DNA of 16,144 nt from NCBI GenBank assembly GCA_937889855.1, contig CALBYK010000072.1, forward strand, positions 1 to 16,144, in the 5' to 3' direction. The notes beneath the pieces are model-generated. The model saw nothing but the letters and a program-made list of their open reading frames with translations, searched no databases and was not told the origin of the DNA. Source of the DNA: an uncultured Prevotella sp. GTDB lineage: Bacteria > Bacteroidota > Bacteroidia > Bacteroidales > Bacteroidaceae. Positions within the stretch are counted from its first letter, which is position 1, and each line of letters begins with the position of its first letter. Shown here piece after piece: positions 1 through 7,970 of the stretch. The position numbers and the translations under genes are program-made.

Positions 1-10
1 TTATATAGTT

Positions 11-490
11 TTAAAAACCTCTTTTTGTATAGCATATGGACATGATGTCATCTGGCGAGAGATTGCCCTCGATGTAGATGACGGCTCCCTTGCCGCGGGC
101 GGTATGGCTGAAGAGAATGTATCGGTTGGCGCCCGACGCAAGTGGCGGCATCATGTAGTAGCCGCTGGCAATGCGCCCGTTGTCCACAATCTCACGTATC
201 TTCTTTGCCGAGCGCCGGTCTGTCTTCAAGTGGGTGCCTATTTTGTCGGCGTATTTGTCGGGGTAGACCAGGCTCTTGTATATATTAAGGTGGTAGCCAC
301 GCAGCTTGGTGTTCTGCATCACCACCATCTTGCAGCCCTTCGAGTGGCCATACTGTTGGAAGGCGGCATTTACGGCAAGCCCCTCTTGCGCGTTGGCGTG
401 AGCCGCGCAGAAGAAGAGCAGGCACGTCAGCATAACCTTTCGCAAAAGCGGCAGTGGAGGCTTGTGTGAGATATTCTGCAGTTTATACAT
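11..490 (-). CDS. Small secreted protein, possibly DUF6108 family
   Basis: A 159-residue protein with a basic N-terminus, a hydrophobic segment at about residues 20-32 and a likely signal-peptidase site near residues 33-35 (AHANAQ), so it is probably exported to the periplasm. The mature part (about 125 residues) is basic and has no catalytic motif that I recognise. Overall character and its place after a sigma/anti-sigma pair recall the Bacteroidales family annotated DUF6108; I assign that from memory with low certainty, and its function is unknown. It starts 29 bp after the stop of the anti-sigma candidate, so the three genes are probably one transcript. An internal ATG at 433 would give a 141-residue form with a shorter signal peptide lacking the RK pair; I prefer the longer start because it keeps the positive n-region. 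Confidence 0.7.
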   Translation of the reverse strand: MYKLQNISHKPPLPLLRKVMLTCLLFFCAAHANAQEGLAVNAAFQQYGHSKGCKMVVMQNTKLRGYHLNIYKSLVYPDKYADKIGTHLKTDRRSAKKIREIVDNGRIASGYYMMPPLASGANRYILFSHTARGKGAVIYIEGNLSPDDIMSICYTKRGF

Positions 491-519
491 GTTGTTGTTG
501 TTTAAATGTTTGCTTTTTG

Positions 520-1020
520 CTATTGCATCATGTCGAGGGCGCTGAACGGGTTCTCGCCGTCAGCCGACACCGCCTGGAGGGCATTGTTGGCTTGCTGCTT
601 TATCACCTTCGGACTGGTGTATACCTTGCCGTCAATGACAGCATAGTTCAGTGGCTCGTTTCCGAAGCTCTTGTAAACTGTCGGCACGACAAGCGTTATT
701 GCAATTGCCGCGGCTGCCACTGCCGTTGAAATCCATATACGTGGCTTGTAAAATGCTTGCAGTAGCGTGGTGCGGATTTCGGAAGGCTTCTTTGCCAATG
801 TTTCGTGCTCTGCCTTACTGACAAGCAGTTGGCGCTCCTCGTCTACGAAGCTTAGCATAGCCTTTATAGGCAGCCATTCTTTCGGCGCCATGTCGCCAGC
901 AAGGCGGAACCACGCTCGCAGCGTGGCCTCTTCCTCGTTGGTTGTCTCGCCCGACAGGTAGCGGTTCACAAGCGTCCGTATGTCGGGAATCTGTGGCATA
1001 TTGTCAATGTTCTTTATCAT
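520..1020 (-). CDS. Putative anti-sigma factor, single-pass membrane protein
   Basis: A 166-residue protein: cytoplasmic N-terminal domain (about 1-92), one membrane helix (about 95-116, rich in Ala/Ile/Val) and a short periplasmic tail of about 50 residues. The N-terminal stretch with RYLSGETTNEEEATLRAWF resembles the helical start of FecR-like anti-sigma proteins, but there is no full FecR periplasmic domain. I set the start at 1020 because its ATG overlaps the TGA of the upstream sigma gene (ATGA), the usual sign of translational coupling; the reading frame is open further upstream but lies inside the sigma gene. Role as the cognate anti-sigma factor is inferred from topology and gene order; a membrane protein of another function cannot be excluded. 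Confidence 0.8.
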   Translation of the reverse strand: MIKNIDNMPQIPDIRTLVNRYLSGETTNEEEATLRAWFRLAGDMAPKEWLPIKAMLSFVDEERQLLVSKAEHETLAKKPSEIRTTLLQAFYKPRIWISTAVAAAAIAITLVVPTVYKSFGNEPLNYAVIDGKVYTSPKVIKQQANNALQAVSADGENPFSALDMMQ

Positions 1021-1514
1021 AGTGTTGCTCCTTTTACGATGTTCATGTATGTCTGTCGTATCTTCATTCGTGCCCTCGACAGGTTGCGCCGCAGGTTGTC
1101 GGCAGTGCATCCAGTTATATGCATGATCTCGTCGGCGGTGTAACCCTCAATTTCCTTCATGCGGAAAATCTGCTGCTGCAATGGAGGCAGCTGTGCCACA
1201 ATGTCGCGTATCAACTGTGCCTCGTCGCGCAGTTCGGCTCGCCGGTCATCCACGGCGATGTCCGTGTGCTCGGGCATCGCTGCAGTGTGGCTCTCGTGGC
1301 GCAGCTGGTCGAGGAACCTGTTGCGCGTCATTGTCATGGCGAGCGACTTGAGCCTGTCGCCAGGGGCGAGGCGTGAGCGCATGTCCCATAGCTGGAGCAT
1401 GGTCTCCTGCACAAGGTCTTCGGCATTGTCTGCCGACCCCGTGAGCCGCACCGCATAGCCGAGCAGTTCGTTGCGCATGGGCAGGATGATATGGTTGAAT
1501 TCCTCTGGTTTCAT
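1017..1514 (-). CDS. ECF-type RNA polymerase sigma factor
   Basis: A 165-residue sigma-70 family protein of ECF size. Region 2 spans about residues 8-75, with the core-binding helix AEDLVQETMLQLW and the -10-recognition part around TMTRNRFLDQLR. Region 4 spans about 103-155 and holds the helix-turn-helix (LPPLQQQIFRMKEIEGYTADEI followed by an LRRNLSRARMKIR recognition helix; quoted in parts). No region 3 is present. The ATG at 1514 gives the standard N-terminus; the frame stays open to 1589 but that extension runs into the terminator of the neighbouring operon and adds non-family sequence. The gene heads a unit with the membrane protein at 520-1020 and the secreted protein at 11-490. No clear TAnnTTTG box was found in the short leader, so its promoter may be non-housekeeping, possibly autoregulated. 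Confidence 0.92.
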   Translation of the reverse strand: MKPEEFNHIILPMRNELLGYAVRLTGSADNAEDLVQETMLQLWDMRSRLAPGDRLKSLAMTMTRNRFLDQLRHESHTAAMPEHTDIAVDDRRAELRDEAQLIRDIVAQLPPLQQQIFRMKEIEGYTADEIMHITGCTADNLRRNLSRARMKIRQTYMNIVKGATL

Positions 1515-1566
1515 AGCTGTTACATAGTTATAACGTATGAAATTATGAAATCGGACATCTGTATGT

Positions 1567-1611
1567 AAAAAAAACATATAGCTGAGCAAACAATAGTGTG
1601 CCCAGCTATAT
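1567..1611 (-). terminator. Intrinsic terminator of the moxR/DUF58 operon, overlapping the stop codon
   Basis: On the minus strand ATATAGCTGGGCA (1611-1599) pairs over 13 positions (one G-T) with TGCTCAGCTATAT (1588-1576) around a 10-nt loop, and is followed by G and eight T (1574-1567). The stem begins inside the last codons of the DUF58 gene. It separates the six-gene operon from the sigma-factor unit downstream. Confidence 0.9.
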
Positions 1612-2916
1612 AGCCTGGTTTGATTTCATCTCAAGGTATTTGTTCACTACGTCCACTGACAGATTCTGAGGCGTGGTGAGCAGGCTCTGTATTCCGTTGT
1701 GGCGCAGGAGCGACACTATAAGATGCTGTTCATGCACCATCTTTTCAACGATAACGTGCTGGTAGTATTCCTCAGTGGTGTGTGCCTTGGTGTCGAGAAA
1801 CTTCTGTTTCTCGTTGTCTACAAAGAAGACCACCAGTACGCGGTGTCGAGTGTTGAGTTGCTTGAGGTAAGGCAGTTGCCGTTCCATAGAGCATTGGCTG
1901 TCGAAGTTTGTATATACCACAAGCAATGAGCGTTTAGTAATTCCATGGCTTACGGTGGCGAGCATTTCATCGAAATCGCTCTCGGCCCATCGCGTCTGCT
2001 GGTAGTAGAGTGCTTCAAGAAGCCGCTCCATTTGTCCGTGGCGTCGTGATGGTGTTATGAATGTGTCTGTGTGTTCGCCGAAGCACACGAGCCCAGCCTT
2101 GTCAGCCTTGCGTATGGCTGCATACGAGAGCATGAGCGACGCGTTGATGGCATAGTCGAGCAGCGTCATGCCTTCGAACGATTGTTGCATGGCTCGTCCC
2201 TTGTCTATGACGGACACAATCTGTTGCGACCGCTCGTCCTCATAGACATTCACCATGAGCAGGCTTCGCCGGGCTGACGCTTTCCAGTTTATAGAGCGGT
2301 AGTTGTCGCCCTTGACATATTCCTTTATATGTTCGAACTCTGTGTTGTTCCCGGCACGCCTTATGCGCTTCACTCCCATTTCGGTAAGGCGGTTGTTGAT
2401 GGCGAGTAGCTCATACTTGTGCAGCATAAGGTATGACGGGTACACCTTGGCGTCTTTAGGTTCCCCGCATGTGTAGCGGCGTTCGGCAAGGCGTAGCGGT
2501 GACGTGGCGAACACACGTATGTGTCCGAATCCGTATACGCCACGCTGTGTCGGTCGTAGCTTGTAGACAATGGTCTTTCCGTCATATGGAGCGAGCCGCA
2601 GTCCGAACTCCACGTCGCGTCGCTGGAACACGAACGGTGTCTCGTCCACGACTCTCAGTCCTGACGTCCACCGGTATGAGCTTTCGACGCGCAGCCGTAT
2701 CTCGTTGTCGTCACCGTTTGACAAGCGGTCGGACATATGCCGGCTGGCTGTTATGGCTCGACGGTAGTAGAGCATTGCCAGGTCGATGGCGGTGGCGGCA
2801 AACAGCATCCATGCGATGGTATAACCGGCAGTATACAATGGCAGCCAGTAGTTGCCAGCAGCCATCATTACAATAGCGGCAATGGCTATTGTGTAGAAAC
2901 GGTTTGTAAGGTACAT
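1606..2916 (-). CDS. DUF58 family protein with degenerate VWA-like domain
   Basis: About 436 residues. Two membrane helices lie in the first ~50 residues, followed by a beta-rich region and the DUF58 signature EFEHIKEYVKGDNYRSINWK with the following ARRSLLMVN (about residues 193-223 from this start). A von Willebrand A-like fold follows, where the metal site would be VIDKGRAM. DUF58 proteins are encoded with MoxR AAA+ ATPases, which are thought to remodel or load them; substrate is unknown here. The ATG at 2916 lies 4 bp after the moxR stop; an ATG at 2937 would overlap moxR by 17 bp and add seven residues. It is the last gene of the operon. Odd point: both serines of the canonical DxSxS metal site are missing (Gly and Ala instead). 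Confidence 0.9.
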   Translation of the reverse strand: MYLTNRFYTIAIAAIVMMAAGNYWLPLYTAGYTIAWMLFAATAIDLAMLYYRRAITASRHMSDRLSNGDDNEIRLRVESSYRWTSGLRVVDETPFVFQRRDVEFGLRLAPYDGKTIVYKLRPTQRGVYGFGHIRVFATSPLRLAERRYTCGEPKDAKVYPSYLMLHKYELLAINNRLTEMGVKRIRRAGNNTEFEHIKEYVKGDNYRSINWKASARRSLLMVNVYEDERSQQIVSVIDKGRAMQQSFEGMTLLDYAINASLMLSYAAIRKADKAGLVCFGEHTDTFITPSRRHGQMERLLEALYYQQTRWAESDFDEMLATVSHGITKRSLLVVYTNFDSQCSMERQLPYLKQLNTRHRVLVVFFVDNEKQKFLDTKAHTTEEYYQHVIVEKMVHEQHLIVSLLRHNGIQSLLTTPQNLSVDVVNKYLEMKSNQAI

Positions 2917-2920
2917 ATCA

Positions 2921-3895
2921 TTATTTCGGAACTTCAACCATATTAATGAGTTTCTGTGCTATGTCCATAGGTGCGTAGCCTTCCATTTCGGTCTCGGCTG
3001 TGAGTTGCAGTCGGTGTTGCATGATGAAAGGCGCTACAGTCTTGATGTCGTCAGGAGTGACAAAGTCTCTGCCGTTCAAGAGGGCGTATGCCTTTGCGCA
3101 GTTCAGCATTGCCACCGACGCTCGTGGTGAGCACCCCATATACACGGCCTTAGACTCACGGCTTTGTGTCACTATCTGTGCGATATATCGCAGGAGGGAA
3201 GGGTCTACCACAACATTGTCCATCATTCCGCGCAGTTCGCGCAGTTCGTCCTTTGTCATGACAGGCTGCACATCATCAAGTAGTGCGAACGATGCGTGAT
3301 TGATGTGGCGTTTCAGGATTTCAACTTCCTCGTCTTCGGATGGGTACCCCATTGTTATCTTCATAAGAAAGCGGTCAAGTTGTGCCTCTGGCAGCCGGTA
3401 TGTGCCTTCCTGTTCCACCGGGTTTTGTGTCGCTATTATAGTGTATACGTCTCCCATCTTGTATGTCGTGCCGTCTACAGTGGCTTGTCGTTCCTCCATC
3501 ACCTCAAATAGGGCAGCCTGTGTCTTTGCCGGTGCGCGATTTATCTCGTCGGCAAGAACGATGTCGGCAAAGGCTGGTCCGGCGTGGAATTCAAACTCCT
3601 GGTTTTTCATGTTGAGCACCGATGTCCCGAGCACGTCGCTCGGCATGAGGTCAGGGGTGAACTGTATGCGTGAGAAGCGTGCGTCGATGAGCCGTGCCAC
3701 GAGTCGAGCGAGCAGGGTCTTAGCCACTCCTGGCACACCTTCAATGAGCACGTGCCCGTCAGCGATTACGCACGTTATAATCATATCGACAGCATTTGTC
3801 TGTCCGACTATGATGTCGGCTATGCGCTGCCGTATCTTGCCCGTCTTTTGGGCAAATTTGGTGAGGTCTGTTCTTATTTCCATATCCACATTCAT
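2921..3895 (-). CDS. MoxR family AAA+ ATPase
   Basis: 324 residues, typical MoxR length. Visible parts in order: Walker A GVPGVAKT (53-60), a MoxR-type segment after it (FTPDLMPSDVLGTSVLN, about 79-95), Walker B IVLADE (112-117) continuing into NRAPAKTQAALFEVMEERQ, sensor 1 around ATQNP (155-159), DRF arginine-finger region (about 174-176) and a C-terminal lid with SPRASVAML. All nucleotide-handling residues look intact, so it should hydrolyse ATP. MoxR ATPases act as chaperones or assembly factors on VWA-domain partners; the DUF58 gene immediately downstream is the likely partner. It follows the DUF4350 gene by a 6-bp gap. ATG at 3883 (residue 5) is an alternative start. Confidence 0.96.
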   Translation of the reverse strand: MNVDMEIRTDLTKFAQKTGKIRQRIADIIVGQTNAVDMIITCVIADGHVLIEGVPGVAKTLLARLVARLIDARFSRIQFTPDLMPSDVLGTSVLNMKNQEFEFHAGPAFADIVLADEINRAPAKTQAALFEVMEERQATVDGTTYKMGDVYTIIATQNPVEQEGTYRLPEAQLDRFLMKITMGYPSEDEEVEILKRHINHASFALLDDVQPVMTKDELRELRGMMDNVVVDPSLLRYIAQIVTQSRESKAVYMGCSPRASVAMLNCAKAYALLNGRDFVTPDDIKTVAPFIMQHRLQLTAETEMEGYAPMDIAQKLINMVEVPK

Positions 3896-3901
3896 TATAT
3901 A

Positions 3902-5305
3902 TTATATGAGTTTCATTATTCGTTCCATACAGTCTATAGCCCACTTCATCTCCCGGTCATCTATATTTCCCTCTGTCCAGTAGTCGAGCCTCAGACGTCG
4001 CAGGTAGTCAGCCGTTTCCACTTCGTCGAGTCCGGTGCGCATGGCTATCTTTCTTGCTGCTTCTGGTGGAAGCTGATGTCCGAGGATGTCTATTTGCAGA
4101 GCTGCGCGTATGTGCTCAGCGAGGAAGGCAAACTTCTTTCGGACAATGTCCGTGTTGTCGCCATGCTGATAGTACAAGGTGCCGATGAGCTTGGCGAATT
4201 CCAAGGAATGGTTTCTTGGCTTGCTGATGACAGGTATTACACGTTGTTGGCGGCGTGCTTTGAACGCGCAGAACAACACGAGGATAAGCGCTGCAAGATA
4301 CCATGCGTGGCGCAACTGTTTGTGGCTAAGCACATAACGCATTGGCGACAGTTCAGCGTCGTGTTCGGCTGACGACTTCATGTATGCCGTGGTGCGGACA
4401 ACGGGACGGTCGGCAATCTGTGTCATTAGTCGCATGACTATGGGCGACAGTTGGCGGTTGAGCACGCCATAGTTGGTTAAAGCGAACGGCATGGCTACAA
4501 TTGTCAGTCTTCCTTTTCCGACAAGTCGTGTGACGGCGAGCGGCTTTTTCACAATGACACCAACCTCCAGTCTTGGTCCAAACCATTCTGCGCTGTCTAT
4601 ATATTGCATTTCTATGCCTTTCCTGCGCATCTCTTTCCTGCGTTTTGTGTAATACCTGAAATATTCGCACTGTTCATTGGGGTATGATGTCTGGCTGTAT
4701 TTCCACATAAGTGTGTCAAACTTCACCTCTCTGCACATACGTTGGTCGACAATGACGTTGCCAAACGAAACACTTCTGAACGTCACCACCCGCATCGGTG
4801 GGTATATAGTGCCATTGCCGCTCCAGAGAAGCGTGTCGTAGTCCTCGGTACTATATTGTCCTCTAACAAACCTCTTTACATTCTCAGCGGAGAAGTAGGC
4901 TCTTCCGTCATAAGCCAGCCCATAGTTGTATGCCAGCGTGGAGTCGGTGAACGCATATGCCGGTTGTCCTACGGCAATCATCACATGCGAGCCGTTGCGC
5001 ATCAGGCGGTCGAGCGATTGCAAGTCAATACGGCTGAGGTTGAGATAGTCGCACAATACAAGCAGGTTGTTGTGCCGCAATGCCGTGTCGCTGCTTATCT
5101 GACTGAATGTCTTGTGTTGCACGGTGTAGCCGTGGTGCATGCTTTGTGCCATGACGCTATCGAACACGTAGCAGCCGAACGGTTGGCGGTCGGAGCCGGC
5201 AAATGTGGGTTCCCACACAAATTGTCTTGGCATGCGTTGTCCGAGTATGAAACATGCTGCCACGAGAACAACTATGAAGAGAATGTACTTATGCATGCCT
5301 TTCAT
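3902..5305 (-). CDS. DUF4350 domain membrane protein
   Basis: 467 residues with an N-terminal membrane helix (about 5-22), a large extracytoplasmic domain and a second helix (about 333-349), then a cytoplasmic tail of about 115 residues. The extracytoplasmic part contains a Rossmann/GATase-like pattern (LLVLCDYLNLS, then SHVMIAVGQPA, and GKGRLTIVAMP near 263-273), as in DUF4350 proteins encoded beside MoxR/DUF58/DUF4129 genes. No catalytic residues can be assigned. The C-terminal tail (HSLEFAKLIGTLYYQHGDNTDIVRK and after) resembles the tail found in the same family in other Bacteroidota. The start overlaps the DUF4129 gene by 17 bp (or 8 bp if ATG 5296 is used), suggesting translational coupling. 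Function unknown. Confidence 0.85.
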   Translation of the reverse strand: MKGMHKYILFIVVLVAACFILGQRMPRQFVWEPTFAGSDRQPFGCYVFDSVMAQSMHHGYTVQHKTFSQISSDTALRHNNLLVLCDYLNLSRIDLQSLDRLMRNGSHVMIAVGQPAYAFTDSTLAYNYGLAYDGRAYFSAENVKRFVRGQYSTEDYDTLLWSGNGTIYPPMRVVTFRSVSFGNVIVDQRMCREVKFDTLMWKYSQTSYPNEQCEYFRYYTKRRKEMRRKGIEMQYIDSAEWFGPRLEVGVIVKKPLAVTRLVGKGRLTIVAMPFALTNYGVLNRQLSPIVMRLMTQIADRPVVRTTAYMKSSAEHDAELSPMRYVLSHKQLRHAWYLAALILVLFCAFKARRQQRVIPVISKPRNHSLEFAKLIGTLYYQHGDNTDIVRKKFAFLAEHIRAALQIDILGHQLPPEAARKIAMRTGLDEVETADYLRRLRLDYWTEGNIDDREMKWAIDCMERIMKLI

Positions 5306-5918
5306 TGATCTCCTCCTCTCCCTTAATGGCGTTTATCTCATGCAGAGCCTCGTCTACCGTCTTCTTTGTTGCCTCGTATCCGCCGTATCTCACCCGCACA
5401 AATGTGGCGGTGAGACGTATGAAAGGCTCATTGGTGTATTCGGCAACATACTGCGACGGGGTTTTGGCCGGTTGCCAGTCTATCTTTCCAGCGTCGCTCA
5501 GTGAACGAAGCGTCTTTAGGTAGATGAGCCGCACCGCGCCGCGGTAGTCGCCAAGTTGGATGGCATGGCTTATGGCAGCCGTGAAGTCGATGCCGTAGAT
5601 GTTGTCTTCCTCTATAGTATAGCTTTCATCCGCTTGTCCAGCCTTGCGGCGCCAGCGCAGCAACTCTGGGTGACGGTAGAGCGTGTACACGATGATTGTG
5701 GCAATTGCCCCGAATCCAAGCACAAACCATATGACATCCTCGGTGACGCCCAATGAAGCGTCACCGAACAATGTGCGCCATATTTGGTCGAGTTTGTCGC
5801 CGAGCCAGTCGATTATGGAGAACCCCGACCCTTTGAACTCGGCAGAATAGTCGAATTCGGGGGCGCGGCGCCATTCGGCAAGCTGGAGCGTGTCAACTGA
5901 TATAGTGTCGGTCATCAT
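5289..5918 (-). CDS. DUF4129 domain protein
   Basis: 209 residues: an N-terminal part without a clear signal peptide, one membrane helix at about 61-81, then a cytoplasmic DUF4129 domain at about 115-197 (IYLKTLRSLSDAGKIDW, TPSQYVAEY, FVRVRYGGYEA). DUF4129 occurs at the C-terminus of larger transglutaminase-like proteins and, as here, alone in MoxR/DUF58 clusters. No catalytic motif is visible; a scaffold or partner role is likely by association. It begins 8 bp after the preceding membrane-protein gene and overlaps the DUF4350 gene. A second ATG at 5915 is equally possible as start. Confidence 0.88.
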   Translation of the reverse strand: MMTDTISVDTLQLAEWRRAPEFDYSAEFKGSGFSIIDWLGDKLDQIWRTLFGDASLGVTEDVIWFVLGFGAIATIIVYTLYRHPELLRWRRKAGQADESYTIEEDNIYGIDFTAAISHAIQLGDYRGAVRLIYLKTLRSLSDAGKIDWQPAKTPSQYVAEYTNEPFIRLTATFVRVRYGGYEATKKTVDEALHEINAIKGEEEINERHA

Positions 5919-5926
5919 GCAGTTTC

Positions 5927-6889
5927 TTAAAAGTCCTCACCGTCAATCACCTCATGTGCGTGTCCATACTGGTAGGCGAGAGCCACGAGCATGGCGGCAT
6001 AGCCGATATAGCTCACATATATATACAGTATGCCGAAGAGATAGGTAATGAAATTGTACCATATAGTGTTTACGAACGCCAGGCTCGTTGAGCCGTCAGC
6101 CACAAAATATGCCTTCAGCATGTTCAATATCATCCATGGCAGACTGAGGAATCCGCCGACAAAACCTATGATGATTCCGAAGACGAACATCACAGCCACC
6201 ACACCGCGCCATGTCTTGAAGCCATAAACGATGCCTTTTTTCAGTCCTGCCCAGAAACCTGTCTTCTCGAACGAGTACACAGGTATTGCCATCATGGCGG
6301 GCGGCATGAGCAGGAATATGCATGCATACGCAGCCAGCATCATAATGGCAAACACACCGTCTTCTATGTTGGATTTGGAAGACGACGCTGCCAGCCCCGC
6401 ACCTCCTAAAACCATTAGGGCAAGCATCATAATGCCTATTAGCACCATTGCTCCTATGCTCTTCCATGCCGGCCGCATCTGGCGCATCATATATGGTCGG
6501 AACTGGGCGAAAGTCATGCTACCAAGTTCAGGGTGAGGTGGTGTCCCGTCGTTTCCGGTGGCATGGTAGAGGCGCATGACGGCATAGACGATGCTGATGA
6601 ACAGCACGGTGGCTATCAACCCGAAGACCATCAGTGAGCCGTAGTTTATAGCTAATCCTGTGATGATGCTTGCCGCAGAACCGGCACCGTCGTTCACGCT
6701 GCCGTAGACATTAGACATAAGGCCATTGAGGTTGAGTGCTTGAATGGCGCTTACAGGCAGTATTGTTATGGTGAGCATCTTCAGCAGCACCCGCCAGTTG
6801 GCTGTGATGAAGTCGGATGTGTCGCTGAACTTGTCACTGAATGTGCGGCGGCGGTAGAGTGGTTGAGTTTGGTGTTGAATGTATCCCAT
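5927..6889 (-). CDS. Six-helix integral membrane protein of unknown function
   Basis: 320 residues with about six membrane segments (roughly 35-55, 83-107, 144-167, 179-204, 229-256, 278-306), many Gly and Met residues, a basic N-terminus and an acidic C-terminal end (HEVIDGEDF). I do not recognise a named domain. Its constant place between the SpoIIM-like gene and DUF4129 in this type of cluster suggests it is a membrane component of the same system. Gaps to both neighbours are short (19 bp upstream, 8 bp downstream), in line with cotranscription. Confidence 0.85.
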   Translation of the reverse strand: MGYIQHQTQPLYRRRTFSDKFSDTSDFITANWRVLLKMLTITILPVSAIQALNLNGLMSNVYGSVNDGAGSAASIITGLAINYGSLMVFGLIATVLFISIVYAVMRLYHATGNDGTPPHPELGSMTFAQFRPYMMRQMRPAWKSIGAMVLIGIMMLALMVLGGAGLAASSSKSNIEDGVFAIMMLAAYACIFLLMPPAMMAIPVYSFEKTGFWAGLKKGIVYGFKTWRGVVAVMFVFGIIIGFVGGFLSLPWMILNMLKAYFVADGSTSLAFVNTIWYNFITYLFGILYIYVSYIGYAAMLVALAYQYGHAHEVIDGEDF

Positions 6890-6908
6890 GTCTTGAAAAA
6901 TGAATTGG

Positions 6909-7886
6909 TTAATCTTGTTGGCTGGCTGTTTGACGGTGCTTCTTGTTCATTATGTATGGCAACGCCACATAGTAGCCTATGACGAAAGCGAGTGAGAGCA
7001 GGATGAATCCGAGTCGCAGCATGTCGTTTATCTCTGTGTGCCGCGTCACATATCCCTCAATAAATCCGGCGGTTATGAACACAGGCACAGTGCCTACCAC
7101 TATCTTCAACCCGCGTTTGGCACCGCGTCTGAAGGCATACAGGCGCGAGTAGGTGCCAGGGAACAACCAGCTGTTGCCTATAGCCATACCTGACGCGCCA
7201 GCCACTATGATGGCTGATATCTCGAGTGTGCCGTGCAGGAACACCGCGAGCAGCGACTCGCCAAGCAGCGCGTGCTGGGCGAAGAACATTTCGAAGCATC
7301 CGAGCATTATACCGTTGCAGAACAGCATTATGCCCGACAGCACGCCCGACACGAGCCCGGTGATGAATATGCGGAACGCAACCATGATGTTGTTCAGGGT
7401 TATGCTCACGAACATCGCGCTCTGCGCGCCGCCGTCGTACACAGCCATCGGATTGCCCTTATGTATGTTCTGCAGTGTCTGTTCCACGTATCCGTCACCG
7501 AGAATCACACGGCAGAAGTCGGGCTCTGCCGCTTGCGATATTATTCCCACGACAACGCTTAAGGCAAAGACGAGAAACGAGGCGAGCAACATATTGCGCT
7601 CTTCCCACATAGTCTGCGGCACCTCATGTGTCCAGAACGTCAGCAGGCGCGAGCGACGTTCGCGCTTGTTGCGGTATATGGCGTTGTGGAGTGCGGCGGC
7701 AAGACTGTTGAGGTAGAGCGTGACGCGTGCCTTTGGGTAATGGGTGTAGGCGAAGGCAAGGTCGGTTGTGACCTCCGTGTAGGCGTCGGCGACGTCATCT
7801 GGTGCCTCTTGGTTCAGGTCCTGTGCCATCAGTTCTACCTTCTCCCATTTCTCTATGTTTTTCTGTATAAAGGAGAGTTCGTTCAT
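6909..7886 (-). CDS. Stage II sporulation protein M (SpoIIM/DUF95) family membrane protein
   Basis: 325 residues: a cytoplasmic N-terminal region (about 1-95, acidic/helical, then a basic YRNKRERRSR), followed by about five membrane segments (near 99-118, 167-197, 212-236, 262-280, 293-312). The conserved family feature HGTLEISAI (218-226) and the following AIGNSWLFPG are clear. In Bacillus SpoIIM acts in the engulfment complex; Bacteroidota do not sporulate, so this member must serve another membrane role. First gene of the six-gene operon. I chose ATG 7886; a TTG at 7898 would extend it by four residues. A promoter (TTTG, 20 nt, TAATTTTG) places the transcript start about 26 nt upstream of the ATG. 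Confidence 0.9.
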   Translation of the reverse strand: MNELSFIQKNIEKWEKVELMAQDLNQEAPDDVADAYTEVTTDLAFAYTHYPKARVTLYLNSLAAALHNAIYRNKRERRSRLLTFWTHEVPQTMWEERNMLLASFLVFALSVVVGIISQAAEPDFCRVILGDGYVEQTLQNIHKGNPMAVYDGGAQSAMFVSITLNNIMVAFRIFITGLVSGVLSGIMLFCNGIMLGCFEMFFAQHALLGESLLAVFLHGTLEISAIIVAGASGMAIGNSWLFPGTYSRLYAFRRGAKRGLKIVVGTVPVFITAGFIEGYVTRHTEINDMLRLGFILLSLAFVIGYYVALPYIMNKKHRQTASQQD

Positions 7887-7918
7887 ATTATGTGGCAAAA
7901 AGTTTTGTATGATAGTAG

Positions 7919-7950
7919 CAAAATTAAAAGAAAAAAGTTATATTTGCAAA
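7919..7950 (-). promoter_or_regulatory. Promoter of the SpoIIM-moxR-DUF58 operon
   Basis: On the minus strand TTTG (7950-7947), 20-nt spacer, TAATTTTG (7926-7919), a full match to the Bacteroidota housekeeping consensus. It occupies the same bases as the divergent RDD promoter. Confidence 0.8.
7939..7946 (+). promoter_or_regulatory. -7 element of the RDD gene promoter
   Basis: TATATTTG matches TAnnTTTG and lies 24 bp before the ATG at 7971. No good TTTG -33 box exists at the right distance (positions 7915-7919 read GTAGC), so this promoter is predicted weaker than its divergent neighbour, which it overlaps. Confidence 0.65.
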
Positions 7951-7970
7951 AAATAAGTAAAGAAAACAAC

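Noticed and set aside
3300..3983. 227-codon plus-strand frame opposite moxR
   Set aside because: Antisense shadow of a strongly conserved AAA+ gene; low-complexity Ser/Arg-rich translation and no supporting promoter.
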